Shown in pieces: positions 26,344-37,943 of a stretch of 64,000 nt of DNA. The translations under genes were made by a program, and so were the position numbers. Origin of the DNA: Sphingomonas sp. CCH21-G11 (GTDB lineage: Bacteria > Pseudomonadota > Alphaproteobacteria > Sphingomonadales > Sphingomonadaceae); assembly GCF_001555965.1 (NCBI RefSeq), contig NZ_LSHX01000018.1, positions 8,513 to 72,512 on the forward strand. The letters run 5' to 3'. The notes under the pieces are model-generated. The model saw only the letters and a program-made list of their open reading frames with translations. It was not told the origin of the DNA and did no database searches. Each line of letters begins with the position of its first letter. The first letter of the stretch is position 1.

Positions 26344-27450
26344 ATGTGGGATGCCCATGCCGCGCAACTGCGCGCGCTGGCCGACGCGGATCGGCTACGG
26401 GCGCTCGCGCCGCGTGCCGGCATCGACTTTTCGTCCAACGACTATCTCGGGCTTGCCGGGTCGGACCGGCTGCGCGATGCCGCCCGCGCCGCAATCGACC
26501 GGGGCATACCCGTCGGGTCGGGCGGATCGCGGCTGCTGCGCGGCAACCATCCCGAGCATGAGGCGCTGGAGGCGGAGGCCGCAGACTTTTTCGGCAGCGA
26601 GACGGCGCTTTTCCTGCCGACCGGCTATGCCGCCAATTCGGCGCTGCTCGCGACCTTGCCCCAGACTTGCGACCTGATCGTCCATGACGAACGGGTCCAT
26701 GCGAGCAGTCATGAAGGGATGCGGCTGACGCGCGCGACGTCGCGAAGCTTTCCGCATAACGACGCGGCCGCCGCCGATGCGGCCATCGCGGCGTGGCGGC
26801 GGACGGGCGGCACCGGCACGCCGTGGATCGCGGTCGAAAGCCTCTATTCGATGGACGGCGACCGCGCACCGCTCGACGATCTCGCCGCGGTCGCCGCGCG
26901 CCATGACGCGATGCTGGTGGTGGACGAGGCCCATGCCACCGGCGTGTTCGGCACGGACGGTCGCGGGCTGGCGGCGGCGCTCGGCGGTGCGCACAACCTC
27001 ATCACGCTGCATACCTGCGGCAAGGCGATGGGCGTGGAGGGCGCGCTGGTCGCGTTGCCGCGCACCGCGCGCGACTTCCTGGTCAACCGCGCGCGCGGCT
27101 TCATCTTTTCGACCGCGCCGTCGCCGCTCAGCGCCGCGCTGGTGCGGGCCAGCCTGCGTATCCTGGCCGACGCGCCGGAACTGCGCACCGAACTGCACGG
27201 GCTGATTGCGGTGGCGGGCGCACAGCTGCCCGGTGCGGGTGCCAGCCAGATCGTGCCGGTCATATTGGGCGAGGACGCACGCGCGATGCGGGTGGCGGCT
27301 GGCTTACGCGAACGCGGCTTCGACATTCGCGGCATCCGGCCGCCGACCGTTGCGCCGGGCACGGCGCGGCTGCGCATCTCGATCACCCGCAATGTCGATG
27401 CCACGCAGATCGCGACGCTGGGCGACGCCATTCGGGAACTGACGGCATGA
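26344..27450 (+). CDS. bioF: 8-amino-7-oxononanoate synthase
   Basis: PLP enzyme (368 aa) joining pimeloyl thioester and L-alanine in biotin synthesis. Markers: [43 protein letters not shown] and the PLP lysine in [12 protein letters not shown]. bioD begins inside its last codons (four-base overlap). Confidence 0.96.
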   Translation: MWDAHAAQLRALADADRLRALAPRAGIDFSSNDYLGLAGSDRLRDAARAAIDRGIPVGSGGSRLLRGNHPEHEALEAEAADFFGSETALFLPTGYAANSALLATLPQTCDLIVHDERVHASSHEGMRLTRATSRSFPHNDAAAADAAIAAWRRTGGTGTPWIAVESLYSMDGDRAPLDDLAAVAARHDAMLVVDEAHATGVFGTDGRGLAAALGGAHNLITLHTCGKAMGVEGALVALPRTARDFLVNRARGFIFSTAPSPLSAALVRASLRILADAPELRTELHGLIAVAGAQLPGAGASQIVPVILGEDARAMRVAAGLRERGFDIRGIRPPTVAPGTARLRISITRNVDATQIATLGDAIRELTA

Positions 27451-28064
27451 GGCTGGTCGTCACCGGCACCGACACCGATGTCGGCAAAACGATGGTCGCG
27501 GCGATGCTCGTCCAGGCGCTGGGGGCGCATTACTGGAAACCGGTGCAGTCGGGACTGGCCGATGGCAGCGATTCCGATCGCGTCGCCGCGCTGACCGGCG
27601 TCGCGCACGACCGCATCCTGCCCGAGGCCTATCGCCTGACCGAACCGCTGTCGCCGCACCGCGCCGCCGAGCTGGACGGGGTGACGATCGATGCCGCGCG
27701 GCTCGTCCCGCCGCCCCACGATCCGCTGGTGATCGAGGGCGCGGGCGGCGCGCTTGTCCCGGTGACGCGCGACCTGCTCTATGCCGACCTGTTCGCGCGC
27801 TGGGCTTTGCCGGTCGTCATCGTCGCGCGGACGGCGCTGGGGACGATCAACCACAGCCTGCTGACGATCGAGGCGTTGCGTGCACGCGCCGTGACGATCC
27901 TGGGCATCGCGTTCAACGGCGACGCCAATGCGGACAATGAAGCGACGATCTGCGCGATCGGTGGGGTTCGCCGCCTGGGCCGCCTGCCCCGGCTCGACGC
28001 GCCGTCGCCGGATGCGCTGGCCGCGGCGTTCGCCACCCATTTCGACGCGGGCGATTTCGCATGA
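27447..28064 (+). CDS. bioD: Dethiobiotin synthetase
   Basis: ATP-dependent ring closure of 7,8-diaminopelargonate (205 aa). P-loop [10 protein letters not shown] at residues 6-15 and the [11 protein letters not shown] segment are diagnostic. Overlaps bioF and bioA by four bases each, so the three are coupled. Confidence 0.96.
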   Translation: MRLVVTGTDTDVGKTMVAAMLVQALGAHYWKPVQSGLADGSDSDRVAALTGVAHDRILPEAYRLTEPLSPHRAAELDGVTIDAARLVPPPHDPLVIEGAGGALVPVTRDLLYADLFARWALPVVIVARTALGTINHSLLTIEALRARAVTILGIAFNGDANADNEATICAIGGVRRLGRLPRLDAPSPDALAAAFATHFDAGDFA

Positions 28065-29314
28065 CCTCACCCATATGGCACCCGTTCACCCAGCATGGCC
28101 TGGGCGAACCGATCCCGCTGGTCAGCCATGCGCAGGGCGCGGCGATCCACACCGTCGATGGCCGCCGGATCATCGACGCGATCTCGAGCTGGTGGGTGAC
28201 GACCCACGGCCATGGCCACCCGCGCATCATGGCGGCGATCGCCGAGCAGGCGGCGCGGCTGGACCAGATCATTTTTGCCGGCTGGACGCACGAGCCCGCC
28301 GAAACGGTCGCGCGCGAACTGGTGGCGATCACCCCCGCGCCGCTGACCCGCGTGTTCTTCTCCGATTCGGGCTCGACCAGCGTCGAGGTGGCGCTGAAGA
28401 TGGCGCTCGGGCATTTCGCCAATCGGGGCGAGGCGCGCCACCGCATCCTGGTGCTCGAACACAGCTATCATGGCGACACGATCGGCGCGATGTCGGTCGG
28501 CGCGCGCGGGGTGTTCAACCGCGCGTATGCGCCGCTGCTGTTCGACGTCGAGACCCTGCCCTTCCCCGCGACCGGGCGGGAACAGGCGACGATCGACGCG
28601 CTGGAGGCCGCGTGCCGCGACGATACCCCTGCCGCCCTCATCGTCGAGCCGCTGCTGTCGGGGGCGGGGGGGATGCAGATCTATCCGCCCGCGACCCTGC
28701 GCGCGATGCGCGACCTCTGCACCCGCCACGGCGTGCTGTTCATCGCGGACGAGGTGATGACCGGATGGGGCCGCACCGGCACGCTGTTCGCCTGCGACCA
28801 GGCGGGCGTGGTCCCCGACCTCATGTGCCTGTCCAAGGGGCTGACCGGCGGTGCGATGCCCCTTGCCGTCACGCTGGCCACCGATGCGATTTTCGACTCG
28901 CACTGGTCGCGGGACCGCGCCCGGATGTTCTTTCATTCGTCCAGCTACACCGCCAATCCGATCGCCTGTGCCGCCGCTGCCGCCAATCTGGCGATCTGGC
29001 GCGACGAACCGATGCTGGACCGCGTCGCCGACCTTGAACGGCGGCAGCGCACGCATCTGGCTACGCTGGCATCGCACCCGGCGGTCCATGGCGCGCGCCA
29101 GCTGGGAACGGTGACCGCGCTGGAGCTTGGCGACGGGACGTCGCGCTATCTGTCCGATCTGGCCCCGCGACTGCTGGCGTTCTTTCGCGACCGGGACATC
29201 CTGCTCCGGCCGCTTGGCAACACGATCTACGTCATGCCGCCCTATTGTATCGACGATGCCGACCTAGGCCTGATCTACGGCGCCATCGCCGAGGCCCTCG
29301 ACCGGTTCGGCTGA
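28061..29314 (+). CDS. bioA: Adenosylmethionine-8-amino-7-oxononanoate aminotransferase
   Basis: Class III PLP aminotransferase (417 aa) making 7,8-diaminopelargonate. It has the SAM-dependent BioA signature [13 protein letters not shown], the cofactor block [14 protein letters not shown] and the PLP lysine in [11 protein letters not shown]. bioB and bioC are not in the window. Its final 51 bases overlap the 3-prime end of the convergent HD-GYP gene. Confidence 0.96.
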   Translation: MTSPIWHPFTQHGLGEPIPLVSHAQGAAIHTVDGRRIIDAISSWWVTTHGHGHPRIMAAIAEQAARLDQIIFAGWTHEPAETVARELVAITPAPLTRVFFSDSGSTSVEVALKMALGHFANRGEARHRILVLEHSYHGDTIGAMSVGARGVFNRAYAPLLFDVETLPFPATGREQATIDALEAACRDDTPAALIVEPLLSGAGGMQIYPPATLRAMRDLCTRHGVLFIADEVMTGWGRTGTLFACDQAGVVPDLMCLSKGLTGGAMPLAVTLATDAIFDSHWSRDRARMFFHSSSYTANPIACAAAAANLAIWRDEPMLDRVADLERRQRTHLATLASHPAVHGARQLGTVTALELGDGTSRYLSDLAPRLLAFFRDRDILLRPLGNTIYVMPPYCIDDADLGLIYGAIAEALDRFG

Positions 29315-30421
29315 CTCCGCATCTTCGCGGACGCCGTGCAGATTGACGTCGGCAAAGGCCAGCAGCTGGCGGCGAAGCGTGCGCCAGTCGGTCAGCCCCC
29401 AGCGATCGGCGCGTTCGACCGACAGGATCGGATCGCGGCCGGGATCGACCATCACCCAGTCGATCGGGCGCTTGGCATGGGTCGAGAAAAAGGCACAGAT
29501 TGCGGGCCGGAGCGGATCCTCGGTCAGCTCGTCTGCGACGATGCCCAGCCGCCCGCTTTGCAGCATCACCAGCGATCCCGGCGGGAACGCCCCGATCAGC
29601 TTGCGGAATTCGGCGAGCACGCGGCGGTCGAAATGGCCTTCGGCGGTGCTCATCCATTCCAGCGCCTCGGCCGGCGACCAGCTGCGCTTGTACGCGCGGG
29701 CCGAGGTGACGGCGTCATAGACGTCGCAGATCGCCGCCATGCGCGCGACCAGGCTGATTTCCTTGTCCTTCAGCCCGAACGGATAGCCCGATCCGTCGAG
29801 CCGCTCGTGATGGTGCAGACAGACGTCGCGCACCACCGCCGGGACTTCGGCCACGTCGTTCAGCAGCTCATGCCCGCGCACCGGATGCTCGCGCACCAGC
29901 CGGAATTCATCCACGGTCAGTTCGGCGGGCTTGTCGAGCACCGCGCGCGGGATACGCGCCTTGCCGATATCGTGCAGCAGGCCGGCCAGGCCGACATCCT
30001 CGAGCACCAGGCCCGGCTCGTCGAGCCGCCGGGCGAGCGCGACCATCAGGCCACACACCGCCACCGAATGCAGATAGGTGTATTCGTGCTTGGTTTTCAG
30101 CCGGCCCATGCCCGGCAGCGCCATCGGATGGCGCAATACCGACGCGGTGACCGATCGGACCAGCGCCTGCAGCGCGTCGTAATCGATGGGATCGCCGTCC
30201 GTCACTGCCCGGAAGGCCCCACGGATCGTTTCCTTGCCCGATTCGATGATCTGCTTGGCGCGCTCGCGCTCGCGGCCGAGCGACGCGGGACGCGCGCGCA
30301 GGAACATCGGTGCGGCCGGTGCCGGCGGGCCGGCATCCGTTTCCGTTTCCGGCGGCATGAACATGCGCCAGTCGCTGCGCAGCAGCGTGTCGTTGATAAC
30401 CTTTGGCTCTACCCCGTCCAT
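29264..30421 (-). CDS. HD-GYP domain cyclic-di-GMP phosphodiesterase candidate
   Basis: A 385-residue cytosolic protein: an N-terminal DUF3391-like region (VEPKVINDTLLRSDWRMFM and RERERAKQIIESGKETI), then an HD-GYP domain with HDIGKARIP, HPVRGHELLND and HHERLDGSGYP. A C-terminal region of about 100 residues follows. The GYP residues and HD pair are intact, so catalysis is likely. The chosen ATG (MDGVEPK) precedes the first conserved block; no strong ribosome-binding site is visible. It overlaps bioA tail to tail. Confidence 0.9.
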   Translation of the reverse strand: MDGVEPKVINDTLLRSDWRMFMPPETETDAGPPAPAAPMFLRARPASLGRERERAKQIIESGKETIRGAFRAVTDGDPIDYDALQALVRSVTASVLRHPMALPGMGRLKTKHEYTYLHSVAVCGLMVALARRLDEPGLVLEDVGLAGLLHDIGKARIPRAVLDKPAELTVDEFRLVREHPVRGHELLNDVAEVPAVVRDVCLHHHERLDGSGYPFGLKDKEISLVARMAAICDVYDAVTSARAYKRSWSPAEALEWMSTAEGHFDRRVLAEFRKLIGAFPPGSLVMLQSGRLGIVADELTEDPLRPAICAFFSTHAKRPIDWVMVDPGRDPILSVERADRWGLTDWRTLRRQLLAFADVNLHGVREDAESAEPVEGLGDGAVDQA

Positions 30422-30477
30422 GACACCGGCATAACGCGGACATGGTTGCCAAGCCGTTACGAAAATCCGGGGGCGGA

Positions 30478-31449
30478 TCAGCCCGCGGCGATCTCGCCGC
30501 GATAGCGCCGCGGGCTTACGCCGATCACGTTGCGGAAGCTGGTCGAGAAATGCGCCGGCGATCCGAACTGGTAACGCCGCGCGATTTCCGCGACCGGCAT
30601 CGACGTCGCCCGAAGGTCCTCGGCCGCCGCGTCGATGCGCGCCCGGACAAGATAGGTGTAGACGGTCAGTCCGGTGACCCGGCGGAAAGGCCCGGCCAGC
30701 AAAGTGCCGTCGCGCCCTGCCGCGGCGTGGATGTCGGCGAGCGTCACCGGCGCGCGAAGATTTGCGTGAATGAACGCGATCGCGCGGGCGACGGCCGGGT
30801 CCTCGCTGCGCACCGCGATTGTCGCCATGCGCGTGGACAGGTTCGACCAGCGCAGCAGCGTGCGCAACGCGATCTCGTTGACGACCGCTTCGACCGTGAC
30901 CGTCGAAAAATGCCCGGGCGCGCGGAAAAACGCCGCGAGCGCGGACTGTACGCGTTGCATGACCGGCCAAGGTGCCGGATCGGCATGACTGGCGAAGTGC
31001 ACGGCGCGACCATCGGCCACGTCGGCAACGAGCGTCGCCATCCAGTCGGGTTCGATCGCCACCGCGATCGTGCGATGCGTGCCCGGCACCGCGTTGCTGG
31101 CGGTGGCATGACGGACGAGTTCGCTGCCCGACGGGGCGAAGCTGACCGCGTGACGATCGAACTCGAGCCGGCGAAGCGGGCCGTCATTGACCTTCATCAT
31201 CGACCAGCCGGGATTGAAGTTGAAATCGATCACATGCGCGCGCGCCTGAAAGGAAAAGTCGAACACCTCGCTTTCCAGCTCGTGCAGCCGGACGCCCGGC
31301 GTTTCGATCTGAAGGCCGAAATCGGGCCGGCGCTCGATCCGTCCGTCGACGCGCGGGGCGATATCCTTGCGTCCCGCCCTGCCGACGACGAGCGGCTGGA
31401 TGACGTGGTGATGCACCGGGGCGGTCGGGGGCGGGATGAGCAGGGGCAT
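30478..31449 (-). CDS. AraC-family transcriptional regulator
   Basis: A 323-residue regulator: an AraC-binding-like N-terminal sensing domain (about 1-200) and a C-terminal double helix-turn-helix with IAFIHANLRAPVTLADIHAA and IARRYQFGSPAHFSTSFRNV. The effector is unknown. It is divergent from the large TonB-dependent receptor gene with 262 bases between starts, so the receptor is the likeliest target. Confidence 0.92.
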   Translation of the reverse strand: MPLLIPPPTAPVHHHVIQPLVVGRAGRKDIAPRVDGRIERRPDFGLQIETPGVRLHELESEVFDFSFQARAHVIDFNFNPGWSMMKVNDGPLRRLEFDRHAVSFAPSGSELVRHATASNAVPGTHRTIAVAIEPDWMATLVADVADGRAVHFASHADPAPWPVMQRVQSALAAFFRAPGHFSTVTVEAVVNEIALRTLLRWSNLSTRMATIAVRSEDPAVARAIAFIHANLRAPVTLADIHAAAGRDGTLLAGPFRRVTGLTVYTYLVRARIDAAAEDLRATSMPVAEIARRYQFGSPAHFSTSFRNVIGVSPRRYRGEIAAG

Positions 31450-31711
31450 GATCTTTGTCCAATCGGCACTCGACCGCCCGGATTTCCGGCGGTGAGCCGA
31501 CGGCGTTGGCAGCCGTCCGCAACACGACCATGACGGCCGCGCGAGAAATTCCCCGACGCTTTCGATTTATTGCGCTTGATTTCGGATGCTGCCCGCCGCG
31601 CGCATTCTTGCGAGATATATCGAAAATGGACCTACCCCGTTTTGCGGGGCTGTCATTCCACGCGCCTACCCGCCGCACCTTGTTGCGATGCAAAAAAGGG
31701 GAGCGCACGCC

Positions 31712-34700
31712 ATGCAACGTCCATTCAATCTTGCCGCACTTGCCGCCTCGATCCGGCTGCTCGGTGGCGCGAGCGCCGCGGCGATTGCCGTCTGCGCGGC
31801 AATCCCGGCTGCTTATGCGCAAGTGACCTACGCCGAAATCGGCGGCGAGGTTCGCTTCGACGACGGCGCACCGGCGGCCGGCGCGACGATCGTCGTCGAA
31901 CATGTCCCGTCGGGATCGCGCGTCACGACACGGGTCAACGCCTCGGGCCAGTTCACCGCCAGCGGCCTACGCATCGGCGGACCCTACACGATCCAGATCA
32001 GCGGCGACGGGGTAGTCACCTCCGAGATCAAGGACATCTTCGCGGTTGCGGGCGATCCGGTCACGCTGTCGGCCACCGTGGCCCGGCGCGACGCGGGCGC
32101 CGCGGACGAGATCGTCGTGCTGGGCGGATCGCGCAACCGGCTGAGCTTCGGGTCGATCAACACCTATGGCCAGGGCGAGATCAGCGACCAGCCGGTCGTC
32201 GAGCGCCGCCTCCAGGAAATCATCCAGCGCGACAGCCGCGCCTTCCTGGACTTCGGTCAGCCGGACGAGGATCAGGGCATTTCGCTGCTCGGTTTCAACA
32301 CGCGGTTCAACAACCTGATCGTCGACGGCCTGTCGCAAGCCGACAGCTTCGGCGATAATTTCACCGGCCTGTCGACACGGCGATCGCCGATCTCGCTGGA
32401 CGCCATCGAATCGCTGTCGGTCGAGACGGCACCGTTCGACGTCCAGAATTCGGGCTTCCAGGGCGGCCAGATCAACATCAACACCAAGTCGGGCAACAAC
32501 CAGTTCCACGGCTCCGCCCGCTATCTGCAGGGCGGTGGCGGCCTGTCCGCGCGTGAGATCGGCACCGATGCCGCGGGCGCGCCGTTCACGATCGCGCGCG
32601 AACCGATCGAGCGCACCTATGGCGCGACGCTGTCCGGACCGATCATCAAGGACAAGCTGTTCTTCTTCTTCAGCTATGAAGAATTCAGCGAAAACGACAC
32701 GCTGGGCGCCTGTCCCTCCGGCATTGCGTGCGAAACCCCCAGCCTGCTCGTCAGCAGCGCAGCCTATGACCGCATCCGTCAAATCGGCATCGACCGCTAC
32801 GACTATGATTCGGGCGACTTCAACGACATCCTCAACACGCCCAATGGCGAGCGCAAGTTCCTGGCCAAGCTCGACTGGAACATCAGCGACAACCAGCGCG
32901 CGCAGTTGACCTATCAGCGCACCGAATCGAACAGCATCGACACGACGCGTGGCCCGGGCCTCAACTCGCCGTCGAGCGCCGCCGCTTTCGACGCCGACAC
33001 CCCCATCGGCCTTTCCGGTCAGCTCTTCTCGCAATGGTCGGACAGCTTCTCAACCCAGATCCAGGTCGGCTATCTGCGCCAGGTGCGCAAGGCGACGCCT
33101 TTGTCGGCGAACGCGAATTTCGGCCAGGTGCTGCTCCAGGACGTCGACTTCACCCGCAATGCCGACGGTTCGCTGGTGCTCGATGCGAACGGCAATCCCA
33201 TCCCCGACGGCGACCTGTCGATCGGGCCGGACGATTCCGATCAGAACAACGTGCTCGAGGCGGATCGCTGGCAGATCAAGACGCGCGGCGAATATGTCGC
33301 CGGCGATCACAAAATCTCGTTCGGATACGAATTCGACCGCCGCGACATCTTTCGTTCGCGTGCCCCGGCGGGCAATGGGGTGTTCACCTTTGCACCGATC
33401 ACGGTCAACGGCACCGCGCTGACCACGATCCAGGCATATGAACAGGGCATCGCCACCAGCGTCAGCGCCACCGCGCCGACGACCGGCAATGTCGCCGACG
33501 CCGCCGCCGATTTCGCGCTGACCCAGCACTCGGTGTATCTGCAGGACCAATGGGCGGTCACGCCCCGGCTCGATATGCTGTTCGGCCTGCGTTACGAGCT
33601 GTTCACCAGCGGCGACGCGCCGGCGGCCAATCCCTTCTTCCTCGCCCGCTACGGCATCTCGAATCAGGACACGCTGGATGGCGTCGACGTGTTCCTGCCG
33701 CGCTTCGGCTTCAACTGGCGGCCGTTCGACAACACCGTGGTACGCGGCGGCGCGGGCATCTTCGCCGGCGGCACGCCGATCACGTGGTTCACCGAACCCT
33801 TCCTGACCAACGGGGTCAGCCTGGCAACGGTCACGCGGAACAACGCACAGCTTGGCGGGCCGGTCGATCCCAATGAATTGCCGGCCGCCATCCTGGCGCA
33901 GCTCGCGACGGTGCGCGCGGGGCTGCGCAACGGCACCGACAGCAGCGTCTCGTTCATTTCGGCCGACTTCGACATCCCCAAAAATGCGCGTTTCACGCTC
34001 GCGGTCGACCAGCGCGCCAACCTGCCGCTGCTCGGCGACAATTGGCGCTTCACGGCGGAGGCGACCTATTCGGACGTCATCGACGCGCTCCAGTTCCGTG
34101 ACCTGCGGATCGTACCGAGCGGCGTGACGCTGCCGACGGGCACGCCGCGCTACGTCACCAACATCGCGTTGGATGCACGAACGCCGAGTTCGGTTACCAA
34201 TCCGCGGACCGCCCAGACCGTGCCCGTCCAGGACATCGGCATCTTTAACACCAGCGAAGGCCATTCGCTGGCGCTGACGTTCGAGGCCGAAAAGGACTGG
34301 AACCTGGGCAAGATCGGCCGCGTCGGCTTCAACACCGGCTATACCTATGTCGAATCGGTCGACGTCTCGCCGAGCAACGACACCGCGACGCTGGCGAGCG
34401 TGTACGAAACCGGCGCCTATGACGACGTGAACAATCCCACCGCCGGCAATTCGATTCAGGCGGTGCCGCACAATTTCGTCTTCTCGCTCAACTATTCGAA
34501 CGAGTTCGCGAAGGATTTCAGGTTCAGGTTCAATATCTTCGGCAACTATCGGACCGGTCGCGCCACCTCGCTCGTCATCGATGCGGACGATCCGCTCAGC
34601 GCCGCCGATCTTGGCGGGCTCCAGTCGGCAACCAACCCCGGTGGCATTCCCGCCGCCATCTTCAACCGGCTCCAGTTTCTCCAGCCCGCCTTTTCCGGGC

Positions 34701-35149
34701 GCGCCAACCAGCGCCTGCTCGCCTATCTGCCGACCGGGGCGGGCGATCCGCTGGTGCGCTATGCGGGGGGCGCCAGCTACGAGCAGATCCTGGCGATCGA
34801 GCAGGCACTGGGGCTCGAGCGGTATCGCGGCTCCTTCATCCCGCGGAACATCGTGCGTGCAGGCGACACCTTCCGGCTGGATCTCAATGCCCAGCTCGAA
34901 GTCCCATCGCCGCTCCCGGGCAAGCTGATCTTCGACGCCAGCATCCGCAATTTCCTCAACCTGCTCGACCGCGATTATGGCGCAGTGCGGCGCTACAATA
35001 TCCGCCAGAATTTCTACGATGCGGTGTTCGATCCGGCGACCAACCAGATCGTGATCGACGATATCTCGACGACCGATTTCATCGAAGCGCAGCAATATGC
35101 GCCGAGCTCCGCGTGGCGGGCGCAGCTTGGGGTGCGCTATGTCTTCTGA
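31712..35149 (+). CDS. TonB-dependent receptor with carboxypeptidase-regulatory-like domain
   Basis: A 1145-residue outer-membrane receptor. Signal peptide to about residue 36 (ending AAYAQ), a carboxypeptidase-regulatory-like beta domain (about 40-125, GGEVRFDDGAPAAGATIVVE), a TonB-box-like DEIVVLGG, a plug domain (VDGLSQADSF, QININ), and a beta-barrel ending in the typical terminal aromatic (GVRYVF). This oar-like architecture usually imports peptides, glycans or large siderophores. GGGGAG lies eight bases before the ATG. Substrate unknown; no transport or degradation genes adjoin it. Confidence 0.93.
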   Translation: MQRPFNLAALAASIRLLGGASAAAIAVCAAIPAAYAQVTYAEIGGEVRFDDGAPAAGATIVVEHVPSGSRVTTRVNASGQFTASGLRIGGPYTIQISGDGVVTSEIKDIFAVAGDPVTLSATVARRDAGAADEIVVLGGSRNRLSFGSINTYGQGEISDQPVVERRLQEIIQRDSRAFLDFGQPDEDQGISLLGFNTRFNNLIVDGLSQADSFGDNFTGLSTRRSPISLDAIESLSVETAPFDVQNSGFQGGQININTKSGNNQFHGSARYLQGGGGLSAREIGTDAAGAPFTIAREPIERTYGATLSGPIIKDKLFFFFSYEEFSENDTLGACPSGIACETPSLLVSSAAYDRIRQIGIDRYDYDSGDFNDILNTPNGERKFLAKLDWNISDNQRAQLTYQRTESNSIDTTRGPGLNSPSSAAAFDADTPIGLSGQLFSQWSDSFSTQIQVGYLRQVRKATPLSANANFGQVLLQDVDFTRNADGSLVLDANGNPIPDGDLSIGPDDSDQNNVLEADRWQIKTRGEYVAGDHKISFGYEFDRRDIFRSRAPAGNGVFTFAPITVNGTALTTIQAYEQGIATSVSATAPTTGNVADAAADFALTQHSVYLQDQWAVTPRLDMLFGLRYELFTSGDAPAANPFFLARYGISNQDTLDGVDVFLPRFGFNWRPFDNTVVRGGAGIFAGGTPITWFTEPFLTNGVSLATVTRNNAQLGGPVDPNELPAAILAQLATVRAGLRNGTDSSVSFISADFDIPKNARFTLAVDQRANLPLLGDNWRFTAEATYSDVIDALQFRDLRIVPSGVTLPTGTPRYVTNIALDARTPSSVTNPRTAQTVPVQDIGIFNTSEGHSLALTFEAEKDWNLGKIGRVGFNTGYTYVESVDVSPSNDTATLASVYETGAYDDVNNPTAGNSIQAVPHNFVFSLNYSNEFAKDFRFRFNIFGNYRTGRATSLVIDADDPLSAADLGGLQSATNPGGIPAAIFNRLQFLQPAFSGRANQRLLAYLPTGAGDPLVRYAGGASYEQILAIEQALGLERYRGSFIPRNIVRAGDTFRLDLNAQLEVPSPLPGKLIFDASIRNFLNLLDRDYGAVRRYNIRQNFYDAVFDPATNQIVIDDISTTDFIEAQQYAPSSAWRAQLGVRYVF

Positions 35150-35272
35150 CGATCGCGCCGGGCGCTTCGCCGCCGGTCCGCCTTTCGCTTTGCAGCAATC
35201 GGCATCCAGCCGGTGATGTCCCGTTTATGAAGCAAGTGCTACAAACCCCCTTGCCGGCTTAACCCACCGGCG

Positions 35273-35311
35273 ATCGGGCCGCCCGGACAAGACCGTGCGG
35301 CCCGATTTTGT
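35273..35311 (+). terminator. Intrinsic terminator after the TonB receptor
   Basis: Perfect 10-base stem ATCGGGCCGC / GCGGCCCGAT with a 14-base loop, followed by TTTTGTT, 123 bases after the receptor stop. It also lies just past the glmS stop on the opposite strand, so it may serve both directions, though only the plus side has a T-tract. Confidence 0.75.
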
Positions 35312-35317
35312 TGGGGG

Positions 35318-37153
<1,836 letters not shown>

Positions 37154-37168
37154 GATTTGGAGCTTTCG

Positions 37169-37537
37169 TTACAAGGTGTAGGGGACGCGGATGCCCGGCA
37201 TATTGGCCGGGAAGTCCTTGGTGTTGTTCGTGACCAGAATGCGATGATTGACCTGAGCTGACGCCAGAATGAGCGCATCGGCCAGGCGCAGCCGCGGTCG
37301 CTCGCGGCGCAGTGCCGCGGCATGTTCGGCGGTGCGAAGATCGATCTCGTCGATGGAAAAGCCGTTCAGGAAGGTCTGGATGGTGCGCATCGTCGCCCCG
37401 CTCTCCTTGGACATCACCTCGATCCAGGCAATCCGGCTGATCCAAGGGCGATCGACGCGCGCAATTTCGGCGTGCGCCACCCGGTCTCCGTGCAAGGCAT
37501 AGATCAGGATGTTGGCATCAAAGGCATAGCTGCTCAC
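37169..37537 (-). CDS. vapC: PIN-domain toxin (VapC-like)
   Basis: A 122-residue PIN-domain ribonuclease candidate. Acidic residues of the active site appear in YAFDANILIYAL (aspartate), ISRIAWIEVMSK (glutamate), LRLADALILASA (aspartate) and VTNNTKDF (aspartate). It overlaps the antitoxin gene by four bases. VapC toxins cleave tRNA or rRNA; the target here is unknown. It stops 15 bases before the glmS ATG, so readthrough into glmS is likely. Confidence 0.88.
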   Translation of the reverse strand: MSSYAFDANILIYALHGDRVAHAEIARVDRPWISRIAWIEVMSKESGATMRTIQTFLNGFSIDEIDLRTAEHAAALRRERPRLRLADALILASAQVNHRILVTNNTKDFPANMPGIRVPYTL

Positions 37538-37908
37538 CGGTCTGAGCGCTTCTGCCCGGTCGTCCTGCTCGCTGACATGTCGAGATAGCGCTGACGCTCG
37601 CGGTCATCCGTCTCATCGAACAGGTCGGGAAATTCTGCCCGCACCGCCTCGTAATCGTCATCCCACGGCCGCGTCCACGACGCCCGCTCACGGCGCTGCC
37701 ATTCAACGGCATCCCCGATGTCGGTCCGGTCTTTCCAAATCCCGAAGGCTTGATCCAGCCACGCCTTGCCGTTCGGTGCCTGGTCTTGCGCTTTGTAGGT
37801 CGCGACGACATCCCTGAGCAACGACGCGCGCGATATGCCCCGCTCAGCCGCCCGCTGGTCGAGCCAACGAATATCCTCTTCAGGCAAATCAGCTAGAATG
37901 CGGGTCAT
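37534..37908 (-). CDS. vapB: Ribbon-helix-helix antitoxin (VapB-like)
   Basis: A 124-residue protein with an N-terminal ribbon-helix-helix (MTRILADLPEEDIRWLDQRA and ISRASLLRDVVATY) and an acidic, disordered-looking C-terminal half (DYEAVRAEFPDLFDETDDRE) of the kind that wraps a PIN toxin. It is longer than a typical VapB (70-90 aa). There is no ribosome-binding site before the ATG; a promoter -10 ends six bases upstream, suggesting a leaderless transcript. A palindrome in the promoter fits autoregulation. Confidence 0.85.
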   Translation of the reverse strand: MTRILADLPEEDIRWLDQRAAERGISRASLLRDVVATYKAQDQAPNGKAWLDQAFGIWKDRTDIGDAVEWQRRERASWTRPWDDDYEAVRAEFPDLFDETDDRERQRYLDMSASRTTGQKRSDR

Positions 37909-37914
37909 GTCAAA

Positions 37915-37943
37915 TTGATATCATGTGACGATATCATCGTCAA
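37915..37943 (-). promoter_or_regulatory. Promoter and operator of the vapBC pair
   Basis: On the minus strand TTGACG (37943-37938), 17 bases, TATCAA (37920-37915) forms a good sigma-70-type promoter, with transcription expected to start at about the vapB ATG. A perfect inverted repeat TGATATC-N7-GATATCA (37916-37936) fills the spacer and -10, as expected for an antitoxin operator. The -35 overlaps the glmU stop codon. Confidence 0.7.

Noticed and set aside
26344..29314. Complete biotin operon
   Set aside because: bioB and bioC are absent; only bioF, bioD and bioA are present.
31640..31680. CTGTCAT upstream of the TonB receptor as a Pho box
   Set aside because: Only one 7-mer; positions 11 bases before and after do not match.
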